Shown piece after piece: positions 10,200 through 21,999 of a stretch of 64,000 bases of DNA. Under the pieces are notes generated by a model. The model ran no database searches and was not told the origin of the DNA. It was given only the letters and a program-made list of their open reading frames with translations. Source of the DNA: Kryptolebias marmoratus (taxonomy: Eukaryota > Chordata > Actinopteri > Cyprinodontiformes > Rivulidae); assembly GCF_001649575.2 (NCBI RefSeq), contig NC_051438.1, positions 9,666,953-9,730,952 on the forward strand. The letters run 5' to 3'. Position 1 is the first letter of the stretch. The number at the start of each line of letters is the position of its first letter. Made by a program: the position numbers and the translations under genes.

Positions 10200-12230
10200 A
10201 TGCAAGGTGGTGGGCGACATGTGCAAGAAACCTATCGGCGCACGCGTCAAGTACATATCGGTAACAGATAGATGAGAGTACTACAGCAGGACAGAAGGAG
10301 CTCTGTAAACATTTCCTCCTAATATTCCCTCAGAGCACACTGTCCAGCTCAGATACCATTTTAAAGATTGTAACAGTAGCACTCAAGATGACATTTACTC
10401 TGCTTGAGAGTGCCTGCATGTTATATATAAACATATAAATCATCATATATTTCACCGGAGTGTGTGTGTGTGGGGGGGAAATACACATTATGTTTGAGGG
10501 TTTTAGCTCTCGTATGGATCTTTGATTTCTTTATCGCCAAAAAGAGTCCCAGTCGTGTTTGTTCTTTCTCTAAAACATGCGTCAATACGTTCTCCTGCAC
10601 TGCAGTAATGACGGAAAATCCCCCCTTCCTTGGCCGTGCCGCGTCATGCGTTTTTTAAAGAATTTGTCCTAAAAGACACAGCCGGAGTACATCTAATGTT
10701 CTCATGTGAAATGCTTTACCAGTTTAACCCTTCCGGGAAAACAAGGCGATGCTCGGTCAACACGTGAGCTCGCTGGATGATGCCGTTCGAGTAAAAACGG
10801 CAGGGAATGGATTTGCGTCGCCAGCCGGAGAGGGTCGGTTTGGCCTAAACTAATGGTTGCGGAGAACCTGGAGCTATTTCCGTCCCCCCCGTCCCCTCCG
10901 AGGATTAGGAAGCGCGCGCCCGAGGGACAGGCGACGAAAGCATTTTTCGGAGCTACTACCGCCTTGTGTGGCACCACGGGTCCACGAGGAGCTTTAAAGT
11001 GGCGCTTCAGTTTTTAGCAGTCTATCTTGCTTCATTGGCAGCCGGGAGTCCTTGGGGTCCAGACGGGAACCTCCTGCTTTCACGGTTCTTTATTTATATA
11101 TAACTGTTTTTTAGCAGTTAGTTCTCTTCAGATCCCATGCTAGGGCTGCGTGTCGGAGCTGGGTTTTAAGGTGCTGAGTCAGTGTTAGGCTTCAGAAAGA
11201 GGGTTGTGGTTTCTTGAACAGGTTTTAGAAAGTTCTTCTTCTTCTTCTCCTCGTGAACTCTGTGCAGCCTACAGGGAGCAGCTGACAGCTCTGTCCCGGT
11301 TCGGATTAGCAGACAGGAGTGGAATCAGCGGTCAAACAAATGTCGCCCCATTTGGGTGAAACTGAAAAGTCAGGCGCAAATTAATACCTTACCTGTCGTA
11401 GATAGCTCAGTTCGGACAAATAGTCTCGTTCGGACCCAAACCGACAAGCTAGCAGCTGGTCTGAATGTAGCAACGATGACCTTAAAACAGCTCCGATATG
11501 CAAATGTTCCCAGTTAGATACTATTGGGTTTTATCAGGGCAGCAGGTGTAGCGTTACTGTTGCATTCTGGGGCCACCGTCCACATGGATATCGTGATATT
11601 TTTTGCCGGGATAACTCCGTAATGCAAAGCTGACGAAAACAAAAAAAAGGTCCATCTGAAACAAATTTACCCGCAGATTTTTTAACCTTCAGAAACCTTT
11701 ACACTTCGGTGCTTATTCCAGGAGAAAGATAAATATATTCCGTGCTACAGTAAGCTGCTGCTGCCACTGCTATGTGTTTTCTACAACAGGTAAGATACTG
11801 ACTGTCTGTAATGTCTTTCTACACAACCCTATTTCAAAAGTGCCCAACTCTACCGTGAGCTTTTACCGTCAAGCCTTGGCTTGACAACCGAATACGTCTA
11901 TTTCAAACAAATATTTTAATAATCCAGTAGTCATATCCACGTTCCAAATTAAGCAGAAAACTTAATTAAGCAGCAGTGCGATCGGGACACATTACTTCTT
12001 AATACACCAATATGTAACAATGACTTTTATAAACCTGCTGCTATCGATTCTGGATTCGCTGCGTGGAGCAGACGAGGGATTTGTGCATTTGGTGAAAGCT
12101 GTATTGATTATACGTTTTGTTTTTAATGTACAGAAATATGATCTATTTACAAACCTCCCAAGTTTGTGAGTTTCTCAGATTCAACATTCCTTCAATCTCC
12201 GATGTTCCTCCGCCCTCAGGGATTGATCAT
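10200..12230. other. Intronic sequence, no gene seen
   Basis: Apart from a short GT run (10461-10471) and copies of dispersed repeat B (11361-11437, weak at 11780-11810), nothing was recognised. Confidence 0.45.
11361..11437 (-). repeat. Dispersed repeat family B, copy with splice-donor-like core
   Basis: On the minus strand it reads GAGCTATCTACGACAGGTAAGGTATTAATT, preceded by a degenerate CCGAACTGAG. This is the family core described for 62100-62195. In tenm1 sense orientation it presents CAG|GTAAGG. Confidence 0.6.
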
Positions 12231-12246
12231 TCTCCCCCCCCCCCCC

Positions 12247-12296
12247 NNNNNNNNNNNNNNNNNNNNNNNNNNNNNNNNNNNNNNNNNNNNNNNNNN
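12247..12296. other. Assembly gap (50 N), poly-C on both sides
   Basis: The N run is flanked by 12 or more C residues on each side, so the missing sequence is probably a long poly-C/poly-G tract. Confidence 0.98.
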
Positions 12297-12310
12297 CCCC
12301 CCCCCCCCCC

Positions 12311-13380
12311 AATAAAAGATTTACTCAAGCAACAGATTTTGCTTCTTTATAACGTCTTGGGTTTTCTTATTTCCAATGAGCTTTGGCTTAAAATGTTACA
12401 GCAAGGTTAAAAAACACTACTACACCAAAAAAAAGCAAGAATATAACTCTAAATAAATTCTATCTTAATCATGAGTCATTTGAATTCTTCGCCTCAGTCC
12501 GTTTCTTACATTCTAACTTTGATTTATGGGACATAATAATTCATTTCTGAGCCGAACCCAGATGTCCAGAAAGTGATGTCACTTCCCGAGGTACACAACT
12601 AACGTGCTAAAAAGTGCTGTTATCCCAAGAGGACGCTGGGCTTTCTGGGTTATCTGTGTTTTAACACGTTAGTTTCGAATCAAAGTGTTAAAACACCCGA
12701 AGTCACACAATAGCACGAGATAAGTGATCGAAGCTGAAGTAGAACAGATATTTCCTGTTTCCTGGGAGATCGCTGCTTCTCTGTCGGAGGTTCTGGTTGG
12801 CTTTCAAAAGGTGACAGAGCAGCTTTCTGTTTTTTCCGTTGGAAACGTGCTTAACATCACATCCAAAACTAAAAGTCCTAAAGTACACACTGCTCCTAAA
12901 GTGCATCATTAGCGCGCCGAGTTATTTTTGACTTTACATAACATTAGCGCGACATTTGCCTAGTAAATGCCTCGTGTCCATTTCACTTCCCTTTAAAGAA
13001 ATGGGATTCGGTTTTAACGTGGTACTTTTAGCTACAAAAAAAAAAAAACCTAATGCAAATGAATTGTTGACCTTCTTCCTCACAGTCAGTAGCGTTGGCA
13101 CTGCCATTACAAAAACTTTAAACTCAAAGGGGAGAAAAAGCTGTTAGTTTTTGAATATGCTAAGAAAAATATTGTTACCATGAGAACTCTCAGAAAGGAG
13201 GACAGCCATAAACCATACACACCTCAAACTAAATCTCCATTTGTTGTTCCTGGTTAAGTCCAGCTAGCACATGCACTATAACACAGCTGGAGGATACAGA
13301 ACGTTAGCAAAAGATAAATTTGTTTAACATTTCATAAGACTTTGCTCTAAAAATAAACAAAGGCTTATTGTAATGCTTTT
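12311..13380. other. Intronic sequence, no gene seen
   Basis: AT-rich sequence with scattered TAGC words. No exon or defined element was recognised. Confidence 0.45.
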
Positions 13381-13398
13381 AATTGAGAGCTTTAGTAT

Positions 13399-13530
13399 CG
13401 CAGCACAGCTAGCCATTACAGAAAGCTGCTAGCTTTAGCATTGCAGCACAGCTAGCCGTAACAAAAAGCGGCTAGCTTTAGCATAGCTACACAGCTACCT
13501 GCTTCAGAAAGCTAACCAAAAGCAACTTGT
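13399..13530 (+). repeat. 43-44 bp tandem repeat, about three copies
   Basis: CAGCACAGCTAGCC starts at 13401 and again at 13444. A diverged CTACACAGCTACC starts at 13488. Each is followed by ACAGAAAGCTGCTAGCTTTAGCA or a close variant. A fourth isolated unit (GCATTGCAGCACAGCTAGCTG) lies at 13625-13660. Confidence 0.8.
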
Positions 13531-13689
13531 TTACAAATGTCATGATTTTTGTCTTTAAACATAAAGATTGAAAGCATTACTCTGAGTCTATCCTTTTTTT
13601 AAATCATGTATAAGACTGACTTGAGCATTGCAGCACAGCTAGCTGATACAGAAAGCTTTTAAAAAAGCAGTCTGTTTAAAAATTTCATG

Positions 13690-14275
13690 GGTCTTTGCCT
13701 TAAAAGTAGAACAATAACTCACAGCAATGCTTATGATTCTTTTTTTATTTTCTTCTCTTTTTGTGCTCTATTAGGAGATAATTGCTGTAGAAAATGTTTG
13801 TAGTTCAATATAGTAATGTTGGCTCAGAACCTTCTATTTTATTTACCTATATTTTATTATTTTTATTATTTGGCAAATAATAAGCGTCACTGCTAAAGTT
13901 TCCATGGAAATCACAGACCTGTTGCTAGCTCTGTTGCTCTGCACTAATTGCCAGATCTTGTCGCTCTTGGTGGGTAGATATTTAAAGCATTTTTAATCTA
14001 AAAAATGTTTATCTAATCACTGATTTTTCCAAACTTTGGCCATATTAACATTTCCAAACAAATATACCCACACACACAGCACACACAGACACATATATAT
14101 TTGTTGCTGCACTGGAAGCAGATTAATGAGAAAACATTTCAATATCCTGTTGATAATTAATTTGGAAAAAAAAAACAAAAAAAACAGCAAAACAGTGTAA
14201 TCACCGTAAGATAATCTAAATGTTTCTTGTGGAGGGAAAAGGAAGAAGAATGCAGACTGGGGGGGGGGGGGGGGG
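13690..14275. other. AT-rich intronic sequence, no gene seen
   Basis: Low-complexity A/T sequence with a short CA stretch near 14070-14090. Nothing else recognised up to the gap. Confidence 0.45.
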
Positions 14276-14349
14276 NNNNNNNNNNNNNNNNNNNNNNNNN
14301 NNNNNNNNNNNNNNNNNNNNNNNNNNNNNNNNNNNNNNNNNNNNNNNNN
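14276..14349. other. Assembly gap (74 N), poly-G on both sides
   Basis: Flanked by a G run on the left (about 17 bases) and on the right (12 bases). Confidence 0.98.
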
Positions 14350-14361
14350 GGGGGGGGGGGG

Positions 14362-14985
14362 ACGGATGCGGGGCCAGGGGAGAATGTAATCTGGGCGAGT
14401 CGAATGACAGAGGGACCTCGACTGCCAGATGGTGCTTCAGAAGGCTTAGCTAGGGCAGCTTTGGGCCTCCACTCCAAAAAGATCCACTGACTCAGTTCCT
14501 CTTTTCTCGCCCAAGAGCCACAAATGTCAGCGAAAACACTGCTGCCTGCTCGCATACGTTCACTCGGAGTAACGCCGAACACGCAAGCTGTGATGTTTTA
14601 GCGGCTTCGACCTAAACACAGCTGGTAATGCAGAGTGGCATCCATGGAGTATTTGGCTCGGTTAACCGGAAGCTCAGAAACATCTCATCAGGTCTGCGGA
14701 GAGCGTGAAGAGCTCGACGCTGTCGAACATCCCCTTGGCTGCCCCGGCGTTCCCCTGGGACTAAGCTGTCCAGTAAAGACACTTTTGGAAAGTCGAGACG
14801 AGTCCTTTTTCCTGGAATCGTTAGCTTTCGGTTACACAAGCGAGAGCCGAACCGAAGCGTTTTTAGGGCCCAGCGAAACGGAGATTGTAGAAGGGGGACG
14901 TTGGCGGAAACGTAAGCAGTAACAGGTATTTAGGCCAGGCCAGAAATGAGGTATTTATCATATTTTTAAAGCCAAATCTTGTTAA
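14362..14985. other. Intronic sequence, no gene seen
   Basis: Higher-GC unique sequence. The open frames here have no recognisable domain and no good splice context, so none is called. Confidence 0.4.
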
Positions 14986-14994
14986 TAAAAATGA

Positions 14995-15185
14995 GGACTT
15001 AAGTAACGGGTCGTGGGGTGTGATGACTTGGCTGTCACGTCGACACGATTCTCTTTAGAAGGGATATTAACAAGTGGGTGGAATTTGGTCTGAATGAAAA
15101 ATGATTAATGTGCGCAAAATACTCATGTTCACGGCGGCTCGTAATGCTCATTAGAAAAGTGTCACTTTTGGTCCCGATAAGCCTG
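14995..15185. promoter_or_regulatory. Candidate conserved non-coding block
   Basis: Non-repetitive sequence containing GGGATATTAACAAGTGG, AAAATGATTAATGTGCGC and CGTAATGCTCATTAG. Homeodomain-type ATTA words recur. Composition-based suspicion only. Confidence 0.3.
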
Positions 15186-15638
15186 ACAAATGTTCTGTCC
15201 GACCTGCGCCGTCTTTTTTTTTTTTTTTTTTTAATGATAGGCAGACAATTTGAACAGCCACAGTTATAAATACTTCTAAAATCCGTTCAAATTCAAGTTA
15301 GGAATTTGGAGCATTTCCTTTAATCTTGTGTCATTACGTGGGGAAAAAACAAAGTTCATTTTTATCTTGCATCAAAGCAATGTGTTTAAAATAGTTGCTG
15401 TTGTTGTTAATAAAAAAAGTTTTCTTGAAGTGGAAAATAATCCAGCTTCATTAAGGGACCCACCCCACCCCAAGTCAAAAAACCTGCATGTGATCAAGAT
15501 AATCAGTTCTTTTACAACCCCTGCCATGAGTATCTTGCTCTATGGAGGGCATTTTGAAAAAAAAAAGTAGCACTGGAGCTTTTTTTTCTTCTTTTGATTA
15601 AAACCAAAATAAATTTTCAAAAAATGTAATCCATGTAC

Positions 15639-16102
15639 CTATGTTCTCCGGTTCTTATTTTCACTGGAATCTATGTTCTCCGGTTCTTATTTTCACCAGA
15701 ATATATGTTCTAAGGTACTTATTTTCACCGGAATCTATGTTCTCCGGTACTAATGTTCACCGGTAGCTGTGTTCTCCGGTACTTCTTTTCACCTGTACCT
15801 GTGTTTTCCGGTACTTCTTTTCACCGGTAGCTGTGTTCTCCGGTACTTCTTTTCACCTGTACCTGTGTTCTCCGGTACTTATTTGCACCGGTACCTGTGT
15901 TCTCCGGTACTTTTTTTCACCGGTACCTGTGTTCTCCGGTACTTATTTGCACCGGTACCTGTGTTCTCCGGTACTTTTTTTCACTGGTACCTGTGTTCTC
16001 CGGTACTTATTTGCACCGGTACCTGTGTTCTCCGGTACTTTTTTTCACTGGTACCTGTGTTCTCCGGTACTTATTTGCACCGGTACCTGTGTTACCCAGT
16101 GT
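15639..16102 (+). repeat. Minisatellite with a strict 16 bp period (29 units)
   Basis: The base unit is CTRTGTTCTCCGGTAC alternating with TTATTTTCACCGGTAC-type units. Unit starts checked at 15639, 15671, 15831 and 16087 are all exact multiples of 16 apart, so no indel has accumulated over 448 bases. In the second half 32 bp pairs alternate as 64 bp doublets (TTATTTGCACC versus TTTTTTTCACC). All three forward frames stay open through the later part, because 16 is not divisible by 3 and the unit has no stop in any frame. They encode the same rotating 16-residue peptide. There is no ATG in that part. Confidence 0.95.
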
Positions 16103-16109
16103 GTGTAAA

Positions 16110-17475
16110 CTGTCCACCCCGTTTATTAGAGAAAACTAAACTTTTAAGGGAAACAAAAACTAGAAAAAATAGTTTCCTCAACTGATCGAGGTGGCCAAAG
16201 ATGTATCTAGGTTGACCAAGGCCACCATTGGCCACCCCCTGGCTCTGCCATTGTAGCTCGGCGGCGGATAACATTGCTCCCTCCGCTCGCCAGGATATGT
16301 TAAAAACATTCACAATTCAAGACCCTCAGTGACGGGGGACGTCAGCCTACTGCTAGTTTACACTTTGTATACAAGTTAGACATCAAAACCTCAGTATTTT
16401 GTCATTTTGAATTATAACAAACGGAAGTCCCAAACTACCGTTGGGCTGAAGAGAAGAGAGTTGATGTTTGCTGAAACTTCAGGAGGTAACTGCTTTGCCC
16501 CCCTTCAAAGATTGTTCGGAGGTTTTCAGGCTTTCGATATGAACAGAAATTGAAGCGGCAAGCCTCCGGCCACAAGCGCGACACGATGAAACGCAGGCCA
16601 AAAGTTCCTTAAGGTGTCGAGTGCCGCAGCGGCGGAGAAGGCCCAAATGTAAACCCAGGCTCCGGAGGCAGGCAGGTAACCAAAGTAATAAACTTTTATT
16701 GAATAAAACAAAAGGCACCGCAGTGAACTCGGAGAACATCAACCCGAGGTGTAAAACAGAGCACGGCGAAGACTAAAGTTGGTGCGAGACAAAACGCGCA
16801 GCAGAACAAAGATGAGCGTCAGACGGAGGGGAGAAACAAATAAAATTCGAGAAGAAAAACCGTGCTGGGAGGAAAGTAATGACTAACAAAAGACGTATTA
16901 ACTAAAATCAGGGTAGTGCAGGAGGCAGGAGAGAAAGCACAGACGAATAAAAGAAACAAAATACAGCAAAAGGAAAATCAGAACAAGACAATCAAAAAAA
17001 AAACCTAGTAGTAATAAAGACAAAAACAAAGAAATCTAGCAGAGACAAAACCCCGAACTACAAACATACAATCTGTTGCTCAGCTGTGTCTTCAGGATAC
17101 GGCGTATAAATCTAACGTCTGGATTCAACTTTTTGTCATTTTACATTCCTTTGAATTTATTCTGTGTATACATATATTTAAAACATCTGCATCATTTTGC
17201 GATTTACCTTTTTTTAATATATAGTTTTAAACGTCTCTCTTATTGTTTTTTGTGTCACATTTTCGAAGAGAAATTACTTCTAACCTAGTAAGCATAGAAA
17301 TGTACATTCTCACAGTGATAAACAAACATTTGAAAGGCTATAGCATAACTAGTAAATGGTTTTAAAACCTCTATGTTTTTTTCCACATATATTTCTTATA
17401 TTGGTTGTTTTGTATCCTGAGTTGGCGGCTCGTTGAACAAGAATAGTCCAAACATCCATGACTTACCAAGACAAG
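16110..17475. other. Intronic sequence, no gene seen
   Basis: 16200-16300 contains CCATTGGCCACCCCCTGGC, reminiscent of a dispersed fish repeat. 16740-17050 is strongly purine-rich on the plus strand (ACAAAGA, AGAAACAAA). Nothing further was recognised. Confidence 0.4.
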
Positions 17476-17479
17476 ATTT

Positions 17480-17670
17480 AGGCTGCGTTCACACTGCAGG
17501 TCTTAGTGTTTAATTCTGAATTTTTAGCTGAAATCTGATTATTTATTTTTTTTTTTTTTGCTGCGGCCGTTCACATTCCATTTTAAATACGACCTCTGTC
17601 AGACTCTAGTGTGAGTTCCATAAGTGATACACAAGGCCGGCTACTTCCTGTTTTTATAGTCAGAAAGTGG
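17480..17670 (+). repeat. Dispersed fish repeat beginning GGCTGCGTTCACACTGCAGG
   Basis: GCGTTCACACTGCAGGTCTTA, then AATTCTGAATTTTTAGCTGAAATCTGATT, then GGCCGTTCACATT, is the motif order of a common fish MITE-like repeat. Ends and class were not resolved. Confidence 0.55.
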
Positions 17671-17679
17671 GTCCTGTTT

Positions 17680-19263
17680 TCCCTTACTTGGAGTTATTCA
17701 CTGCTTTTGCTATATCAGTTGCTGGCAGGCTCACTTAGGTCAGAAAAAAAAACACACCTGTTGACCCACTGCTAAAGAACAAGTTAAAACTGGTTTGGTT
17801 ACACATAAAAAAAAAAAAATACTGATACACTTTACAGGAAGTGCCCTGCTAACGGCCAAGCTTAGTTAAAAAGATAGTGTAGCAAAAGTTCGGGGCTTCT
17901 TTTGTCATTCTTTGGGTCGGTCACCTTTTTCCTGGGAGAACTTGTCGCCTCTCTTTAGAGTTTCCACGGCAGCGAAGAATAGAGCCCCGTTTATTAGCTT
18001 TAGTTATTCCTTTCGTTTCGCATTTTAAAACACTCCCAGCGGACATCGCAACGTCATACAGCGGGCGAATCTCTGTGCGGCTCGGACCGCAGGTCAACAA
18101 GGAAAATCGGGAGCGAAGTGTGGTCAGCCACTTCCACACAGATCAATTAAAAAAAAAAGAAAAAAGGACTTGTGAATGGCTCTCAACGAACACTAATTGC
18201 ACATAAACTTGCAAATACCTTCTGCAGTTGTATAAAAGAAATAAAAAATAGAGAAAACAAATCCCACCATGTGAGAGAAGCAGAAATGCATTTTTGCAAA
18301 AGTCATAGAAACCTGCCTACAACTTTCCGCCGATGTGCTGCAAACGACAACCAGGAATTTAATTCTGCTGCGACGGAACTTGTAACGCTCCTGCAATAAT
18401 TACAATTTATACCACGATGTCGCAATAATATTCCTGCAAGGGACCTGGGCTAGCTGGGTTAAATACTTTCTAAAAGTGGCGTCGTGCGGAAGAGGCTTAA
18501 TAGACGTTGGACAACATTCGAGGGTTTTTTATTGTTCCGTGACGTTTTAGCGGCGTGGCGCCTACGCCATCCCTGACAGGTCAGAGCTGTGACGTCCAGT
18601 TTGTCAACGCGCTCCAAATGAAACGTCCCAACTCCGCGAAACAGACCATTTCGTTCCACGTAAAGTAGACTGATGTAAACTGAGCCACGAAAAAAACCAA
18701 AACGTAAAAACCCCATGGCGTTCGCCCAGCCCCACGCCTCTTCCAATTCACCGTGGCCGGCTCCCAAGTCAGACATGGACTGGTACGAAATCCATCGAGC
18801 CGCCCCGCCTGGAGGGAGAACGGGACCATTTCAGACCACCATTTAACACTCCGATTGAGAGAGAGAGAGAGAAAGAAAGAAAAAAAAAAAATCACATCAC
18901 ATCCACCCCACTCTAAAAATAAAAGATTAATAATTTCCCCCAGGATAGCTTTTCATCTATCTCGCCTCTTAATTGACTCGCATAAAAATTGCCACGAAGT
19001 TTATTCCACCGCTGCGGCTTCGACGAAATAAATAATTAACCCCATAAAAGGGTCAGAAAACTGAAATTAGAACTAACTTCTTCTTTGTTGTTGTTGTTTT
19101 GTATTTTTTTTTGTCTTCTTCTCTTTTAAGCTAATCTTGCCCCCCGTGATGGTCTGACTCTGTCATGATCCGTCTTCATCTCGATCGGAGATCCTGACCA
19201 GACATCTTATCATCATCTTATCGGACTTCATAAGTTCCATTATAACCCCCCCCCCCCCCCCCC
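17680..19263. other. Intronic sequence, no gene seen
   Basis: Contains A-rich runs and a GA-rich stretch near 18857-18890. No exon or defined element was recognised before the poly-C at 19246. Confidence 0.4.
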
Positions 19264-19319
19264 NNNNNNNNNNNNNNNNNNNNNNNNNNNNNNNNNNNNN
19301 NNNNNNNNNNNNNNNNNNN
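19264..19319. other. Assembly gap (56 N), poly-C on both sides
   Basis: Flanked by C runs of more than ten bases on each side. Confidence 0.98.
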
Positions 19320-19332
19320 CCCCCCCCCCCCC

Positions 19333-20840
19333 GCTCTTTATTGGTCGGTTGCTGATGAAGTCAGCGTGAAGGATGAGATTATCGATAATAACAACGGCGA
19401 AACATATGACAACTGGGACTAATATCGCTAATGATCGCAGCGCCGGCGAAGATGACGCCGCCGATAGCGAGGCTAGTGGTGACGGAGCCGACAAAGGGAT
19501 AATGGCGACAACATCAGTAATAACGCTGATAACAATGATGATGAAGGCGGCGGCGAAAGGCGGCGATAATTACATTGATGAGAGCGGGGCTCCAAGACAG
19601 CAATTAGAATAAAAAACAGCCATTGATTCATCTCCGCAGACGCTGGGAGAAACGGCGGGGGTCTCCATTTAACAAAGTGACACAATCATGTTGTCCAATT
19701 AAAGCCAGAAAATACAAATGAAGAAACCGAACGGCCGTATGGGTTATTTTTTTTAAATTTCTTTATTTTTGTTCCATATGGAACCGAGTCGATTTTCATA
19801 CAGAGCCTGATAATTAGCAGCCGTGCATCATCTTGTTTTTTAACCCCCCCCACCCCCAAACACCAGAGGCCTCGTTGAGCAAAGTGAAAGCTAACGCACG
19901 CAGACGCACGAGAACATCCGCATCCACGACGCGTACGCCTGTAATTACTTGTTTTGTGCCCCGTTCTTCAGAAAACAGCTCGGCGGCATCGCAGTCGTGT
20001 TTGGGCCACAGGTGATTCTGTAAAGCAGCGTTTCTCCCCTCAGAGAGGACACGGAAAACTCCCGAGTTCGGCTCCTCAGCTCGACAGAAAAGAGCTTACA
20101 GTCACTCAGGCTCGTCGCCGACGCACGCAAATTACTGTCTTCGGAAATTTGGGATGTGTTGATTCTGCACTACTTTAAGGAGGTGCTAAACAGGATGATT
20201 CACAGACACGAGTTGCCTGACAAAACTTTCTTTTTTATTTAAATAGTAAAGCAACAGCGTAGATCCAGACATAACAGCTTAATTCTGACCAGCTTCATGA
20301 GCTAACAGAGTGACGCCAAGACAAAAAAAGGACTGCTGTCGTCCTTAAAACAGCTCCGAAACTGTCACAAAGGGGTCCAGTTTTTAATCGTTTGTGGTTA
20401 TTGACATGGAACGTTGGGGGTGTCTGTAAGCAGCAGCTAGCATGCTGCAGGAATGTCATCACACCTCTGCTGAAATAAGTGTGTCATTGCAAAAGTAGGT
20501 GCTGCGTAAAGGGTTCTCAAATACGATTTGCACAAACCGGGACAGGGTTTTGGAGGTTAGAGCGGTCAGAGGTTGTTCAAGGAGCAATCTACGACGTAAA
20601 CAAGTCTGATAAGCAGACACAAGGATGGAACTTGGAAGTTGAAGCCATAAGAAAGCCAGTGACTCGTTATCTGTTCATGTAACAGAACGGAACATTCGAC
20701 TAATTAGAAACTAAAAAAACGTTCATTTTAATGACATGTTTAGCCGTTTTTAGCTATTTGATGCTATCCTTTCGGGTTGGTGCGTGCACGGGCCTTTCAG
20801 CCCCACATCACTGGTTCGTAAATTCTGTCTCCAAAACTAC
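19333..20840. other. Intronic sequence, no gene seen
   Basis: 19360-19600 is rich in GATGA, GCGGCGA and GATAA trinucleotide-like words and looks mildly repetitive. The rest is unique sequence with no recognised feature. Confidence 0.4.
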
Positions 20841-20856
20841 AACATGGCGGCACCAT

Positions 20857-21639
20857 AGAGTTAAAAACAGAGACGGAGCCCTGGTCACGTGATCGTTATC
20901 ATTGTAGCAGCATGCCTGAGTCGTGTTCATGTTATAACTGCACCAATAAATGCCAAAAAGCATCTGGAACATCCTTCCATAGCTAAGTAAGCCTACATTA
21001 TACAATTTTGCACAAATTGAGTTAATTTATCAGGAAAAACTACTTTTAAAACGTACTATGGTGGTGAATCTACTATGTTCACACTGACACTTTCTGGCTT
21101 TGCTTTTTATACAGGAAATGTATAACATGGCTGTTTTAATCTCCAAATTCATGAGACTAACTTCTGCTGCATGTCTAAGCAGTAATTTGGATCTAGAATT
21201 AAATTCCTCACATCCTGATTTCCTTGAAGCTTCAGCTCCTTCCGGTCTGGATCCTCCAACATATGATTGTGTTGGTTTTAACTGTAAACTTTGACACTAG
21301 TGTTGTTCCTATATTTGATAAAGAAGTGGAGGATGTTCCAGGCCTGCATGATGACAATCCATCTGTCCGATCCACGTCCTCCTAACTTCAGCTTCCTGCT
21401 GACTTCTGGCTCTCCTCTGCCTCCTTCGGCTTTCATTGTGTTTTAATTTCCTGTACCCGTGTGGTGAATTTTAGGAAGATCTCGCGTACAGCTGAAGACC
21501 TACATCATTTCATTGCTTTTCATTGATGCACGTTTGTTGAAATTGCTCCCGTTTTGGCGACCATTTTGGATCCTCCACGACGTCACAAATTCTGATTGTA
21601 GACACTGAGAGGGAGAGCTCCGTCTCTGTTTTTAACTCT
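20857..21639 (+). mobile_element. THAP-type DNA transposon relic with inverted ends
   Basis: A 23-base sequence at 20857-20879 (AGAGTTAAAAACAGAGACGG plus AGC) is repeated exactly in inverted orientation at 21617-21639, enclosing about 0.78 kb. Just inside the left end, 20912-20986 reads MPESCSCYNCTNKCQKASGTSFHS then stop. This matches the start of a THAP zinc finger (MPxxC, later C, SFH). A damaged donor-like AGCTAAGTAAG follows, and an acceptor-like TTTTTATACAG occurs near 21110. THAP fingers are found in P-element-type and Kolobok transposases. There is no intact transposase. Target duplications were not resolved, so the superfamily is open. Confidence 0.65.
20912..20986 (+). pseudogene. 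THAP zinc-finger exon remnant
   Basis: Twenty-four codons from ATG to TAA with the THAP opening CxCxxC and a SFH motif. The normal FP and later C-x2-H residues are absent because the frame stops. The stop lies where a typical first-exon donor would be (AGCTAAGTAAG could derive from AG|GTAAGTAAG by one change). Confidence 0.5.
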
Positions 21640-21689
21640 TTGGGCAGCACTCATGGATGGCATGATTTAGCTTTACTTTCGTAAGTCCT

Positions 21690-21995
21690 TCTTTATCGCC
21701 TGCCTCCAAGAAAGGCGGGCGTACATGTAACTGCCTGTGTGTGTGTGTTTGCGTAGAGGATGGCTTTTAATGAAACTCTCAGAAAGTAAAGACTGGACCC
21801 ACATTGACAGCTGATTACCTTTCAGAGTCACACAGAAAGACAGGCCCTTTAGGTAATCAACATAAGCAGGCGTAACAGTGATCACAGCTCGGTCAGTTCC
21901 ACAGATACTGAGCTGAAAGGTGGTGTGGTAGTAGCTGAGAGTCAACAGATCCAGATTTAAAGCTTTAACATGCGCGGTGGCAGGTGATGTCATTC
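21690..21995 (+). repeat. Dispersed repeat family A, degenerate copy
   Basis: CTTTTAATGAAACTCTCAGAAAG, followed by ACATTGACAGCTGATTACC, TTTCAGAGTCA and AGCTGAAAGGTGGTGTGG, follows the motif order of the copy at 34160-34460. Class unknown to me. Confidence 0.6.
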
Positions 21996-21999
21996 CTTC

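Noticed and set aside
15639..16102. CRISPR-like appearance of alternating repeated blocks
   Set aside because: There are no unique spacers, the period is a simple 16 bp tandem, and the DNA is vertebrate.
15769..16185. 139-codon open frame with strongly repeated peptide
   Set aside because: It is produced by the stop-free 16 bp minisatellite; all three forward frames are open in the later part and starts are non-ATG. Not a gene.
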